From assembly GCA_965212135.1 (NCBI GenBank), contig OZ243044.1:1798001-1862000 (forward strand): DNA of 64,000 bases. The letters are read 5' to 3'. Within the stretch, counting starts at the first letter, position 1. Each line of letters begins with the position of its first letter. Below the pieces are notes generated by a model. It saw only the letters and a list, made by a program, of their open reading frames with translations, searched no databases and was not told where the DNA came from. This stretch comes from Bin75 sp965212135 (lineage in GTDB: Bacteria; Nitrospirota; Nitrospiria; Nitrospirales; UBA8639). Of this stretch, positions 7,324 to 15,979 are shown one piece after another. The translations under genes and the position numbers were made by a program.

Positions 7324-9966
7324 ATGTCCACATTCTACAATCCCCAGGCCATTGAAAAGAAGTGGCAAGCCTACTGGCGCGAGCATCAGACCTTTCGTTC
7401 CGAGCCAGACCCGGCCAAACCCAAGTTTTACGTGCTTGATATGTTCCCGTATCCGTCCGGGGCCGGACTCCACGTGGGCCATCCCAAGGGCTATATCGCG
7501 ACCGATATTATCGCTCGCTACAAACGGATGCGCGGGTTTAACGTCCTGCATCCGATGGGATGGGACGCCTTTGGCCTGCCGGCGGAACAGTACGCGATTG
7601 CAACCGGAACCCATCCGCGGGACACCACCAAACGGAATATCCAGAATTTCAAACGTCAATTTCAGTCTCTGGGTATGGATTACGACTGGGCGCGGGAGAT
7701 TGACACCACCGATCCCGCGTACGTGCGGTGGACGCAATGGATGTTTTGCAGGCTCTACGAAAAGGGGCTGGCGTATTTGGCGGAAGTGCCGGTGAATTGG
7801 TGCCCGGCCCTGGGCACGGTGCTGGCCAACGAAGAAGTGATTGACGGGAAGAGCGAACGCGGGGGGCATCCGGTGGTCCGGATTCCCATGCGGCAGTGGA
7901 TGCTCCGGATCACGGCTTATGCGGAACGCTTGCTTGACGACCTGGCGTTGGTGGATTGGCCCGAATCTATTAAGCGGATGCAGCGGGACTGGGTGGGCCG
8001 TTCGGAAGGCGCCAGAATTTTTTTCGAGGTCGCGGGGCATGAGCTACCCCCGATAGAGGTTTTTACCACCCGTCCGGATACCCTGTTCGGGGCCACGTAT
8101 ATGGTGCTCGCTCCGGAACATTCATGCGTGCGTGCGATCACGACGCCCGAGCGGCGTGAGGCCGTGGAGGCCTACGTCGAAGACGTGTCCCGTCGGAATG
8201 AACGGGCGCGCGTCGCCGAATTGGGCGAGAAGACCGGGGTGTTCACCGGGGCGTTCGCCGTGCATCCGGTCACGGGCCGGCCTCTTCCGGTCTGGATTGC
8301 GGACTACGTGTTGGCGACCTACGGCACCGGAGCGATTATGGCGGTGCCGGCCCATGATACGCGGGACCATGCCTTTGCGAAACGGTTTGACTTGCCGATT
8401 GTCGAAGTCGTCTCCGGCGGCGACCCCGCCGTCGAAGCGTTTGTCGGGGAAGGAACGAGCGTGCATTCAGACTTTTTGAACGGCCTGGCCACTCCCGATG
8501 CCGCACAACGCATGAACGACTGGCTGGCGGAGCAGGGAAAGGGCGGGAAGACCGTCCATTATAAATTGCGCGATTGGCTCTTCAGCCGGCAACGGTATTG
8601 GGGGGAGCCGTTTCCCGTGCTGCATCTTGAAGACGGCACGACACGACTCGTGCCTGAATCGGACTTGCCGGTCGTGCTGCCCGAATTGGAGGACTTTCGA
8701 CCGAGCGGAGCGTTTGAACCGCCCCTGGCCCGCGTGCGCGAGTGGGTCGAAGTCACCGACCCCGAGACCCGGCGCAAGGCCTTGCGCGATACCAACACCA
8801 TGCCCCAGTGGGCCGGAAGCTGCTGGTATTACCTTCGATTTTGCGATCCCCGCAATGACCGGGAGCCGTGGTCCAAAGCAGCGGAACGCTATTGGATGCC
8901 GGTTGATTTGTACGTGGGCGGGGCCGAACATGCCGTGCTGCATCTGCTCTATTCGCGGTTTTGGCATAAGGTGATGTATGACCTCGGGCTGGTGCATACG
9001 CCCGAGCCGTTTCAGAAATTGCTGAATCCGGGCATGATCCTCGGTTACAGCTATCGCTATTTTGATAACAATCTTTCGGACGATCCATCGTTCACGGCGC
9101 AAGCCTATCCGTCCTCGGACGTGCGTGTTGACCATGAAACCCCGTTTCACAACGGGACGGGGGAGGAATTAAAAGCGCGATGGGTGGCGTCACACGACGT
9201 GCGGTGGGCGGAAGCGGAGACGCCGTGGCATCCGACGATTGACGGGCTTGTGCTGGAAGAAGTCACGGAGAAAATGTCGAAGAGCCGGGGCAACGTGGTG
9301 AATCCCGATGAGATGATTGCCGAGTACGGAACCGACGCGTTGCGTTTGTATGAAATGTTCATGGGGCCGCTGGAAAAAGGCGCCCCCTGGTCTCCCGAAT
9401 CCATCCCGGGTGTGGCGCGGTTTCTGCAACGGGCCTTTCGTCTCGTGCTCGGTGACCGGGAACAGGCCGGCTCGGAGGCGCCGGTTGTCGCCGGGGCGGG
9501 CACGCCGAATCAAGCGCGGCTCACGGCCCGGACCGTTCAGGGTGTGACGCAGGACCTTGAGGCGATGCGGTTGAATACGGCCATTTCCAAATTGATGGTC
9601 TTTGCGCGGGATATCACCAAAGACGGCCCTTTGCCGCGCGAGGCGGCCGAAGCCTTTGTCCTGTTATTGTCACCGTTTGCCCCGCACCTGGCGGAAACCT
9701 TGTGGGAAGGGCTGGGCCGCGCGCCGAGTCTGGCGCATCAGCCCTGGCCGACGTGTGATCCCGCCATGGCGGCGCCCGAAGAATTGACGATACCCCTTCA
9801 GATCAATGGCAAATTGCGAAGCAGGATTCAGGTGCCGGCCGATGCGGACAAAGAAGACGTGCTCGAACGCGCGCGCAACAATGAAAAATTGTTGGAAAGC
9901 TTACAAGGGGCCACGCCTCGCAAGGTGATTTATGTCGAAAAAAAACTGGTCAATTTTGTGGTATGA
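7324..9966 (+). CDS. leuS: Leucyl-tRNA synthetase
   Basis: This 880-residue class I synthetase charges tRNA-Leu. The HIGH-type motif is H50-V-G-H53 in a PYPSGAGLHVGHPKG context, and the KMSKS loop is at 650-654. Between them lie a CP1 editing domain with a TTRPDTLFGATYM segment and the tryptophan-rich WAGSCWYYLRF region typical of bacterial LeuRS. The C-terminal part is the anticodon-binding and LeuRS-specific domain. The start MSTFYNP at 7324 fits the family; the frame remains open upstream to 7267 but that extension is atypical. No strong ribosome-binding site is visible. lptE and holA follow closely, so the three are likely one transcript. Confidence 0.97.
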   Translation: MSTFYNPQAIEKKWQAYWREHQTFRSEPDPAKPKFYVLDMFPYPSGAGLHVGHPKGYIATDIIARYKRMRGFNVLHPMGWDAFGLPAEQYAIATGTHPRDTTKRNIQNFKRQFQSLGMDYDWAREIDTTDPAYVRWTQWMFCRLYEKGLAYLAEVPVNWCPALGTVLANEEVIDGKSERGGHPVVRIPMRQWMLRITAYAERLLDDLALVDWPESIKRMQRDWVGRSEGARIFFEVAGHELPPIEVFTTRPDTLFGATYMVLAPEHSCVRAITTPERREAVEAYVEDVSRRNERARVAELGEKTGVFTGAFAVHPVTGRPLPVWIADYVLATYGTGAIMAVPAHDTRDHAFAKRFDLPIVEVVSGGDPAVEAFVGEGTSVHSDFLNGLATPDAAQRMNDWLAEQGKGGKTVHYKLRDWLFSRQRYWGEPFPVLHLEDGTTRLVPESDLPVVLPELEDFRPSGAFEPPLARVREWVEVTDPETRRKALRDTNTMPQWAGSCWYYLRFCDPRNDREPWSKAAERYWMPVDLYVGGAEHAVLHLLYSRFWHKVMYDLGLVHTPEPFQKLLNPGMILGYSYRYFDNNLSDDPSFTAQAYPSSDVRVDHETPFHNGTGEELKARWVASHDVRWAEAETPWHPTIDGLVLEEVTEKMSKSRGNVVNPDEMIAEYGTDALRLYEMFMGPLEKGAPWSPESIPGVARFLQRAFRLVLGDREQAGSEAPVVAGAGTPNQARLTARTVQGVTQDLEAMRLNTAISKLMVFARDITKDGPLPREAAEAFVLLLSPFAPHLAETLWEGLGRAPSLAHQPWPTCDPAMAAPEELTIPLQINGKLRSRIQVPADADKEDVLERARNNEKLLESLQGATPRKVIYVEKKLVNFVV

Positions 9967-9979
9967 AAGGAGACCCGAC

Positions 9980-10690
9980 GTGGCGAACCGATTGATCACG
10001 CCCATCGTTGTTGTTCTGATGCTGTGCGCTCTCCTTCACGGGTGCGGCTACCGGTTTTCCGTGGAAGGGCCCGGCCCGCGCCTGGGAAGCGGTTCCGCCG
10101 GTGATGACGCGGGTCCCCCTGTGCGGTTGGCCATTCGGGATTTCCGTAACCGCACGTTTCATGATAATTTGGAACTGGCCTATACCCGCGCGATGCGGCA
10201 GGAATTTTCGGTCGGCAGCGGGGCGACCATCGTGGCGGGGGACGCGCAGGCCGACTATGTGATGACGGGGGAAATCGTGTCGGTGTCCGTGCCTTCGCTG
10301 ACGTTTTCGACCAGACAGACCAGGGAAAAACGAGTGGACGTGGTCGTGCGCGTGACGGTGGCACGTCGGCGGACGGGTGACGTGGTCTGGACGGGCACGG
10401 CCACGGGCACCGCGGATTTTTTTGTGAACCGCGCCCCCGACGTCGAAACCCGCCAGGATGAAATTCAGTTTAACCAGGTTCTGCAGGAGCGGGCTTTGGA
10501 GCAGGCCGGTCACGATGCCGCGGAAAATCTGGCCGCGGCCTTTTGGAGCGCTCGAACCCAGGGGGTCTTCTCTCCCGCACCATCCCCGTCCTCTCCGCAA
10601 TCTTCCTCAACCGTCCCGCCCTGGCTTGACGGTGCGACGGGCGTGGTCGCGTCGCGTGCCGGCGGAGATGTTTCAGCGTTGCGTTCGTGA
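9980..10690 (+). CDS. lptE: LPS-assembly lipoprotein LptE family protein
   Basis: The 236-residue product starts at GTG 9980, 7 bases after AAAGGAG (9966-9972). It has a lipoprotein signal peptide with lipobox LHGC followed by GYRF, the characteristic beginning of mature LptE/RlpB. LptE plugs the LptD barrel and helps insert lipopolysaccharide into the outer membrane. The middle region (VRLAIRDFRNRTFHDNLE) matches the LptE fold, in which conserved residues are few. The C-terminal about 40 residues are Pro/Ser-rich and probably disordered, an extension beyond the usual family length. Its position between leuS and holA is the same as in E. coli, which supports the call. Confidence 0.88.
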   Translation: MANRLITPIVVVLMLCALLHGCGYRFSVEGPGPRLGSGSAGDDAGPPVRLAIRDFRNRTFHDNLELAYTRAMRQEFSVGSGATIVAGDAQADYVMTGEIVSVSVPSLTFSTRQTREKRVDVVVRVTVARRRTGDVVWTGTATGTADFFVNRAPDVETRQDEIQFNQVLQERALEQAGHDAAENLAAAFWSARTQGVFSPAPSPSSPQSSSTVPPWLDGATGVVASRAGGDVSALRS

Positions 10691-11799
10691 TCACTTCCGC
10701 CGAACTCGGTCAGTCGTTGCAGCGGGCAGATCCGAAGCCGTTGTACGTGGTGCTTGGAGAAGAAGACTGCTTGCGCGATCGGGCCATTGACGCGATTCGC
10801 ACGCATGGCGCGCCGCGTGCCCAAGGAGTGAGGCCGGACGACTCCCCGGCCAACGACGATGACGCCTTTTCTTTTGAGATCCTCTATGGCGATGAAACCA
10901 CCGCACAGGAAATTCTGATCCATGCGCGAGAGGTTCCTTTCTTTTCAAAGACCCAGATGATTCTTCTGAAATGGGCGGACAAGCTTCCCGCCCGTGAGGG
11001 AGAAGCCCTCATTCCCTATTTTGCCTCGCCGTCCGATTCCACGACTTTGATCGTGTCCGCGGGCAAACTGGATGGCCGGATGAAATGGGTGCAGGTCTGT
11101 AAAAAGCAGGCCGTGGTGGTGGACTGTGCTCCGTTGCGTGACCATCAGCGACTGGGATGGGTGCGGCAGGAGGCCTCGCGATTGGGCCTGCGGCTCGATG
11201 CCGAAGCGGCCGGGTTGCTGAAAGACATGGCTGGCGAAGGGTTGTACGGAGTACGGCGGGAACTGGATAAGCTGGCGCTCTATGTGTCAACGGGGGCAAC
11301 GGTCAAGGCGCACGACGTGATCGCGGTACAGGGGGCGGAACCCGGTGCGTCGGTCTTCGACCTGGCGGGAGCCGTGGCCCAGGGGAACGATGCCAAAGCC
11401 CTTCTTATTCTGGAGAAAAACCTGGAGGCGGGCGAGGCCCCTCTACGGATACTCGGCGCGTTGCTGTGGCAATACCGTCGTTTGTGGAAGGCCAAAGATG
11501 CGTTGAGCCGCCGAGTCGGCGAAGCCGAGGTGGCGAAATCCCTGGGGATCCATTCGTATTGGGCAGGCGGGTTTTTCGCCGTGGTCGCACGCATGCCGCT
11601 GTCACATTTTTCCGAGGCCTTTGCCGCCTTTTCGGAAACGGATCGCGCGCTGAAAGGCGGAGCCGCCGGTTCGCCTCACCGCGTCATGCACACGTTGATC
11701 TTTGCCCTGTGCCGGTCGGCGAAGGCAAAGCTCCCCGGGACGCATGGGTCGGTAGAGTCGGCGAAACGTGCCGTTCAATCTGTCGGGGGAAAACGCTGA
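10687..11799 (+). CDS. holA: DNA polymerase III subunit delta
   Basis: The 370-residue delta subunit belongs to the clamp loader that opens the sliding clamp at primed DNA. It starts at GTG 10687, overlapping the lptE stop by 4 bp (GTGA), which implies translational coupling. The N-terminus (PLYVVLGEEDCLRDRAIDAI) is the typical degenerate AAA+ entry of HolA, without a functional Walker A, and the C-terminal helical collar region (LRILGALLWQYRRLWKAKD) is well preserved. It converges on rpsT, leaving 15 bp between stops. The usual neighbour rpsT supports the identification. Confidence 0.93.
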   Translation: MITSAELGQSLQRADPKPLYVVLGEEDCLRDRAIDAIRTHGAPRAQGVRPDDSPANDDDAFSFEILYGDETTAQEILIHAREVPFFSKTQMILLKWADKLPAREGEALIPYFASPSDSTTLIVSAGKLDGRMKWVQVCKKQAVVVDCAPLRDHQRLGWVRQEASRLGLRLDAEAAGLLKDMAGEGLYGVRRELDKLALYVSTGATVKAHDVIAVQGAEPGASVFDLAGAVAQGNDAKALLILEKNLEAGEAPLRILGALLWQYRRLWKAKDALSRRVGEAEVAKSLGIHSYWAGGFFAVVARMPLSHFSEAFAAFSETDRALKGGAAGSPHRVMHTLIFALCRSAKAKLPGTHGSVESAKRAVQSVGGKR

Positions 11800-11814
11800 A
11801 ACGTCAAAGAACGA

Positions 11815-12087
11815 TTACCGGGCTTTGAAGGTATTGAACCGGGTCATGAGTTGAGCAATGCGTCGGGAGGCGGTATTCCGATGGAGCACTCCTTTGGTCA
11901 CCGCTTTGTGAAGGGCTGATGTGGCTTCCCGGAGAAGCGTGCCGGCCGATTCGGCGTCTTGCTGCTGAACGGCCGCCCGGAATCTTTTGACAACGGTTCT
12001 GGTACGATGCAGGATAGCGTGGTTGCGCGCGTGGCGTTTCTCTGCCTGGCGGGCTCGTTTGATCGTTGATTTATGAACAACCGGCAT
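11815..12087 (-). CDS. rpsT: 30S ribosomal protein S20
   Basis: The 90-residue basic protein has the S20 pattern: STIKRARQAEKRHARN at the N-terminus, a central helix, and the C-terminal KGVLHRNTASRRIAQLMTRF. It binds the 5' and 3' minor domains of 16S rRNA during early 30S assembly. A GAAGGAG ribosome-binding site precedes ATG 12087. The gene is transcribed alone on the minus strand, divergent from pyrF, with its own candidate promoter. Confidence 0.96.
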   Translation of the reverse strand: MPVVHKSTIKRARQAEKRHARNHAILHRTRTVVKRFRAAVQQQDAESAGTLLREATSALHKAVTKGVLHRNTASRRIAQLMTRFNTFKAR

Positions 12088-12126
12088 AATGCTCCTTCAA
12101 CTTTTGTGTGAACGCAGAATGTTGGA

Positions 12127-12156
12127 TTATTAGCATAGCCCCTTCTCCATGGTCAA
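12127..12156 (-). promoter_or_regulatory. Candidate promoter for rpsT
   Basis: On the minus strand TTGACC (12156-12151), an 18-bp spacer and TAATAA (12132-12127) lie about 40 bp before the rpsT ATG. The -35 overlaps the first codons of pyrF if the upstream pyrF start is used. Confidence 0.45.
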
Positions 12157-12931
12157 CGGAAAAGAGACGGGAATGGCCGGAAACAAGCAAGAAGCGGGGA
12201 TTCACGCCGGCGAACGACTCATTTTTGCCCTGGATGTGCCCACGGCGAAGGTGGCGGAAGCGGTGCTGGAGCAGGTCCGCGAGTCGGTTGGGGTGATAAA
12301 AATCGGGTTGGAGTTGTTTGCGAGCGAAGGGCCCGCGGTCGTTCGGATGGCGCGGACATTCGGCAAACCCGTGTTTCTGGATTTGAAAATCCTGGACATC
12401 GCGGAGACGGTGCAACGGACAACCGCGCGGGTCGCGGAGATGGGCGTGTCCTTCCTCACCGTGCACGCGCAGCGAAAGGCGTTGGCCGCCGCCGTGCGGG
12501 GACGGGCCGGCAATCCGGAGTTGAACATTCTGGCGGTGACGGTGTTGACGAACGTCGAGCGTGCGGATCTTCTGGAATGGGGATGCGACCGGAGCGTGGA
12601 GTCGCTCGTGGTAACGCGCGCGCGCGTGGCCGCCGACGTCGGGTGTGACGGGGTGGTCGCGTCCGGGAAGGAACCCATGGCCATTCGTTCGGCCATTGAC
12701 GCCCCGTTGCTGATTGTGACACCCGGCGTCCGGCCGGCCGGACAGAGCGTTGACGATCATGCGCGCCCCGCCACGCCGGGCCAGGCTATTCAGGCGGGAG
12801 CGGATTACGTGGTGGTGGGACGGCCGATTCGTGACGCCCCGGACCCGCGCGCGGTCGCGCAGGCCATTGTCGGTGAAATGCAGGAAGCCTTTGACCGGCG
12901 CATCCGGCCCGGCCTGTCCGGTCACGGCTGA
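12149..12931 (+). CDS. pyrF: Orotidine 5'-phosphate decarboxylase
   Basis: The 260-residue TIM-barrel enzyme makes UMP from OMP, the last step of de novo pyrimidine synthesis. The catalytic D-x-K-x-x-D array is present as DLKILD, and the phosphate-gripper region appears as TPGVRP followed by GADYVVVGRPI near the C-terminus. ATG 12173 (MAGNKQ, preceded by GGAAAAGAG) is a plausible shorter start, since family members usually begin close to the ERLIFALDVP segment. The gene is divergent from rpsT and followed by a hairpin and tRNA-His. Confidence 0.95.
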   Translation: MVNGKETGMAGNKQEAGIHAGERLIFALDVPTAKVAEAVLEQVRESVGVIKIGLELFASEGPAVVRMARTFGKPVFLDLKILDIAETVQRTTARVAEMGVSFLTVHAQRKALAAAVRGRAGNPELNILAVTVLTNVERADLLEWGCDRSVESLVVTRARVAADVGCDGVVASGKEPMAIRSAIDAPLLIVTPGVRPAGQSVDDHARPATPGQAIQAGADYVVVGRPIRDAPDPRAVAQAIVGEMQEAFDRRIRPGLSGHG

Positions 12932-12942
12932 GAGGGCAGTGC

Positions 12943-12973
12943 GACAGCGGCGATACGCCGCGGGGCCGCTGTC
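12943..12973 (+). terminator. Hairpin downstream of pyrF
   Basis: GACAGCGGC (12943-12951) pairs perfectly with GCCGCTGTC (12965-12973). A T-run (TTTTT, 12991-12995) follows only after 17 bp, so termination activity is uncertain. Confidence 0.4.
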
Positions 12974-13003
12974 TTGCGTCGCGAGAGGCCTTTTTAGTAT
13001 ATC
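12974..13003 (+). promoter_or_regulatory. Candidate promoter for tRNA-His
   Basis: TTGCGT (12974-12979), an 18-bp spacer and TATATC (12998-13003) are located 45 bp upstream of the tRNA. The match to consensus is moderate. Confidence 0.35.
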
Positions 13004-13048
13004 ATGCTTCTTTCCGCTCAACGCCTCTGTTCTGGTCACGATTGGGAT

Positions 13049-13126
13049 GGTGGGTGTAGCTCAGTTGGTTAGAGCGCCGGATTGTGGATCCGGAGGTCGC
13101 GGGTTCAATTCCCGTCACTCACCCCA
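13049..13126 (+). tRNA. tRNA-His (anticodon GTG)
   Basis: The 78-nt cloverleaf has the extra G at position -1 that is diagnostic of tRNA-His, pairing with C73. The acceptor arms are GTGGGTG and CACTCAC (one G-T wobble). The D-loop region is TAGCTCAGTTGGTTAGAGC, the anticodon stem is CCGGA/TCCGG with GTG at 13084-13086, and the T-loop is GGTTCAATTCC. The CCA end is encoded at 13124-13126. Confidence 0.97.
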
Positions 13127-13146
13127 AATTTTTCCTGTCATACACG

Positions 13147-15363
13147 ATGCTGTGTCCCTCACGAGTCCGCATGGGTAGCCTCCTCGTTGTTCTGCTCCTG
13201 ACCGGCGCCCAGGCTTTTGCCGCTCCGGATGCTCCCGACTTTGCCTGCGAATCGGCGGAAGCCTGTTTTCGGAATGCCGTGTCTTTTGCCGACGCGCATC
13301 CCGGTCAAGCGATTTCGCAGGCGCAAGGGTTTCGCCGGGTGCGGGAGGCGCATCCGGAAACCATCTGGGCCAGGCGTGCCGGGTTTCGGCTGGGATGGTC
13401 CTTGCTCGACCACGATCCGGTTCAGGCTCTTGAATATTTGCGCACGGCACGCAAGGATTTTCCGCTGTTGGAAGACTATGCGGTGGTGAAGATTGGTCAG
13501 GCTCTGGGGCGTCTGGGTTCTTTTCATGAATCGGCCATGACGTTTGACGCGGTGCCGGCCTTGTCCCCGCCTTCCGTCTTGAACGATGCCACGCTGTATG
13601 AAGCGGGCTTTGCCTGGTTTGAGGAAGGGCATTGTTGCCATGCCGCCGACCGCCTGCGCCAGGCCACGTCCCGTGACCGGGATGCTCCCTCCGCGCCACG
13701 GGCTTTCCATGTGCTGGCGACGTGTACCGACCGCCTGCAGCGCGTGACGGACGCCCGGCGCGCGTTACGTGAAATTTGGGTGAACTATCCCGAATCTCCC
13801 GAAGCGCAAACGGTCAATCACAGCGTGCGATCCGGCCATCCGTCACTGCGTTGGGAGCCTTCTTCGGGGGATTATTACCGGCGGGCCAAAACATTTTATG
13901 GCTTGGCGCGTTTTGAAAAAGCCATCCGGGATTTGCAGACGTTTCTGGCCGGCCGGCCCGGCAGTCCAGGCCGGGAGCAAGGGCTGTTTCAATTGGGGAT
14001 GGCGCATGTGCGGTTGAAGCAATATCCGCAAGCCGAGCCGATTTTCCGCCAATTGGCCGACATGCCTTCCGCGTATACCGGCAAAGCCGCGGTGTGGTTG
14101 GCCAGAGTGTATTTGCGGCAGGATCAGGGCCAACTGCTCATGCAGTTTCGTGATGCGGACACTCCCGGATTACGCATGGCTGAACGGGTCAAGATCCAGT
14201 GGTTAAGCGGCGTGTGGGCCGAGGATAACAACGCGATGCAGGAAGCCGTTACGGCCTATGCGGCGGTCTCCCGCTCGGCCGGTCCGCCCGCAATCAGGAG
14301 GCGGGCCTTATGGCGGTTGGGCTGGTTGCATTATCAACAGGGCGCCTGGGAAGACGCGCGTGACCGCTTTCACGATCTTGCGGCGACCGCCCGGGATCAC
14401 GGCTGGCAAAGCCGGGCTCGCTACTGGAAGGCGCGGGCGCTTGAGCGGATGGGACGAAAGGATGAGGCGCACACGTGGTATCGGCGCGTCGCGACGGAGC
14501 GGCCCATGACGTATTATGGGCAATTGGCGCAATCGCGTCTCCGGATCCCGCTCACCGCGGAACCGGAGACGCGTGTCCAATGGAAGGAACCGGAGTCGGC
14601 GGGTTCCGCGTCATCCGGGCTCCAGGACAATGTGCATTTCCAAAAAGCCAAAGAACTTTCGGCGCTGGGCCTCCGCGAGGAAGCCGTCGGAGAGTTGGCA
14701 TCGCTCCAAACACACTATCGCGGGCAGCCTCAACGTTTATATGCGCTCGCGCGGTCCATGATGGAATATGGAGCGTATGACGCCGCGTTGCTGATTGCCC
14801 GACGGCATTTTCCGGACGCCCTGGAGCGTCACCAGGTTCCCCATGATTCGCCATTGTGGAAGATGGCTTATCCAACGGGCTATGTCCGCGCGATACGGGG
14901 CTATGCCGACCCGCACGTGGACCCGTTTCTCGTTGCCGGGATTATCCGTGAGGAAAGTTTGTATAATCCCAGAGCGCTGTCGCCCGTTGGGGCCGCGGGG
15001 CTGATGCAGTTCATGCCGAAGACCGCGAATCGCGTCGCCCGCCGATTAGGTCTTGGCTCCGTGGACCGGGAGGACCTCTTTGAAGGAGAGGTGAACGTTC
15101 GGTTGGGGGTCAGCTATGTCGGCGAATTGCTGCATACCTATCAGGGCAATCAGATTCACGCCATCGCGGCGTATAATGCCGGTCCGGATGCCGTGAAACG
15201 GTGGATTGCCAGGTTTGGCGAGCGAGATCCGGATGAATTTGTCGAACTCATTTCCTATAAGGAAACCCGCCGGTACGTGAAGCGGGTTATCACAAGTTCT
15301 CGTATCTATCACCACCTGTACTCCACAGTATGTAGTGCTTTTCGTCTTGACACGGCCTGCTGA
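13147..15363 (+). CDS. slt: Soluble lytic murein transglycosylase (Slt70-like)
   Basis: The 738-residue periplasmic enzyme cleaves peptidoglycan glycan strands, forming 1,6-anhydro-MurNAc ends. The N-terminus after ATG 13147 is a signal peptide (basic PSRVR, then GSLLVVLLLTGAQAFA). Residues of about 30-520 are helical TPR/U-shaped superhelix repeats, such as RARYWKARALERMGRKDEA. The C-terminal SLT domain has catalytic E603 in REES, followed by GAAGLMQFMPKTA and the AYNAG motif. The frame is open further upstream through the tRNA, which is not credible as coding. The gene is probably monocistronic; zapB-like and zapA downstream have their own promoter. Confidence 0.95.
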   Translation: MLCPSRVRMGSLLVVLLLTGAQAFAAPDAPDFACESAEACFRNAVSFADAHPGQAISQAQGFRRVREAHPETIWARRAGFRLGWSLLDHDPVQALEYLRTARKDFPLLEDYAVVKIGQALGRLGSFHESAMTFDAVPALSPPSVLNDATLYEAGFAWFEEGHCCHAADRLRQATSRDRDAPSAPRAFHVLATCTDRLQRVTDARRALREIWVNYPESPEAQTVNHSVRSGHPSLRWEPSSGDYYRRAKTFYGLARFEKAIRDLQTFLAGRPGSPGREQGLFQLGMAHVRLKQYPQAEPIFRQLADMPSAYTGKAAVWLARVYLRQDQGQLLMQFRDADTPGLRMAERVKIQWLSGVWAEDNNAMQEAVTAYAAVSRSAGPPAIRRRALWRLGWLHYQQGAWEDARDRFHDLAATARDHGWQSRARYWKARALERMGRKDEAHTWYRRVATERPMTYYGQLAQSRLRIPLTAEPETRVQWKEPESAGSASSGLQDNVHFQKAKELSALGLREEAVGELASLQTHYRGQPQRLYALARSMMEYGAYDAALLIARRHFPDALERHQVPHDSPLWKMAYPTGYVRAIRGYADPHVDPFLVAGIIREESLYNPRALSPVGAAGLMQFMPKTANRVARRLGLGSVDREDLFEGEVNVRLGVSYVGELLHTYQGNQIHAIAAYNAGPDAVKRWIARFGERDPDEFVELISYKETRRYVKRVITSSRIYHHLYSTVCSAFRLDTAC

Positions 15364-15375
15364 AAATTTTATTTT
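15347..15375 (+). promoter_or_regulatory. Promoter upstream of the zapB-like/zapA pair
   Basis: A consensus TTGACA (15347-15352), a 17-bp spacer and TATTTT (15370-15375) overlap the end of the transglycosylase gene. They lie 60 bp before the ATG at 15436. Confidence 0.6.
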
Positions 15376-15435
15376 ACCAATCGTGATCCGGCATGCCTGA
15401 AAAGGGGACATTCTCCCCGGAAAGCGTCATCCTGT

Positions 15436-15699
15436 ATGAGTCTTGAAAAACTGGAAGCCTTGGAGAGGCGGGTGCGGCGATTGGTGGACCTGCTTCAGGA
15501 ATTGCAGCAGGCCAACAAATCCCTTCAGCAGGAATTAACCCAGGCCCGGGAGGCATTCTCGAAGCGGGAAGCCTTGGCCAGTGAATGGGAGGGAGAGCGC
15601 GAGCATATCAAGGTGCGCATTGAAAAGGTCATTGGAGAACTGGACGGGCTTGAATTGTCGGATGCTGACATGGAGGTTGCCGGTGACAAAGTGCATTGA
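15436..15699 (+). CDS. Small coiled-coil protein, ZapB-like
   Basis: The 87-residue product is almost entirely heptad coiled coil (LEALERRVRRLVDLLQELQQ and following) with an acidic C-terminal tail. It overlaps zapA by 17 bp, and genes of this size and shape beside zapA are usually annotated as ZapB, a Z-ring-stabilising factor. Coiled coils have weak family signatures, so the function is inferred from context; it could equally be an unrelated structural partner of ZapA. Confidence 0.6.
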   Translation: MSLEKLEALERRVRRLVDLLQELQQANKSLQQELTQAREAFSKREALASEWEGEREHIKVRIEKVIGELDGLELSDADMEVAGDKVH

Positions 15700-15979
15700 G
15701 GTTGACGTGTATGGCCAGAGGCTGGCCTTGCAGCCGATTGAAGATGAGCGGTATGCGCAGGAACTTGCCCGGTACGTGGAAGGGCAAATGCATACCATTG
15801 CGCAGGGGTTGGCCAGCTCCACCCCCGCGAAGGTTGCCATTCTGGCCGCGATGAATATCGCGGACCAGTTATTTCAGCAGGAACGCCGCCGCCAGGCTGG
15901 CGAGGCGGAGCTTGAACGTCGAACCGAGGGGTTGCTGGAGTATATCGGGTCCCGTGTCGCGACCGATGACACCGTGTAG
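15683..15979 (+). CDS. zapA: Cell division protein ZapA
   Basis: The 98-residue protein begins at GTG 15683, with GGAGG (15672-15676) 6 bases upstream and inside the previous gene. The N-terminus (IEVDVYGQRLALQ) and the central YVEGQMHTIAQ match ZapA, whose C-terminal coiled coil tetramerises and cross-links FtsZ protofilaments at the septum. The frame is open further upstream to 15581, but that extension overlaps the coiled-coil gene and does not resemble the family. Confidence 0.88.
   Translation: MTKCIEVDVYGQRLALQPIEDERYAQELARYVEGQMHTIAQGLASSTPAKVAILAAMNIADQLFQQERRRQAGEAELERRTEGLLEYIGSRVATDDTV

Noticed and set aside
12071..13039. 322-codon minus-strand frame across pyrF
   Set aside because: It overlaps the whole of pyrF and part of the rpsT start, and its product is rich in His/Arg typical of antisense high-GC shadows.
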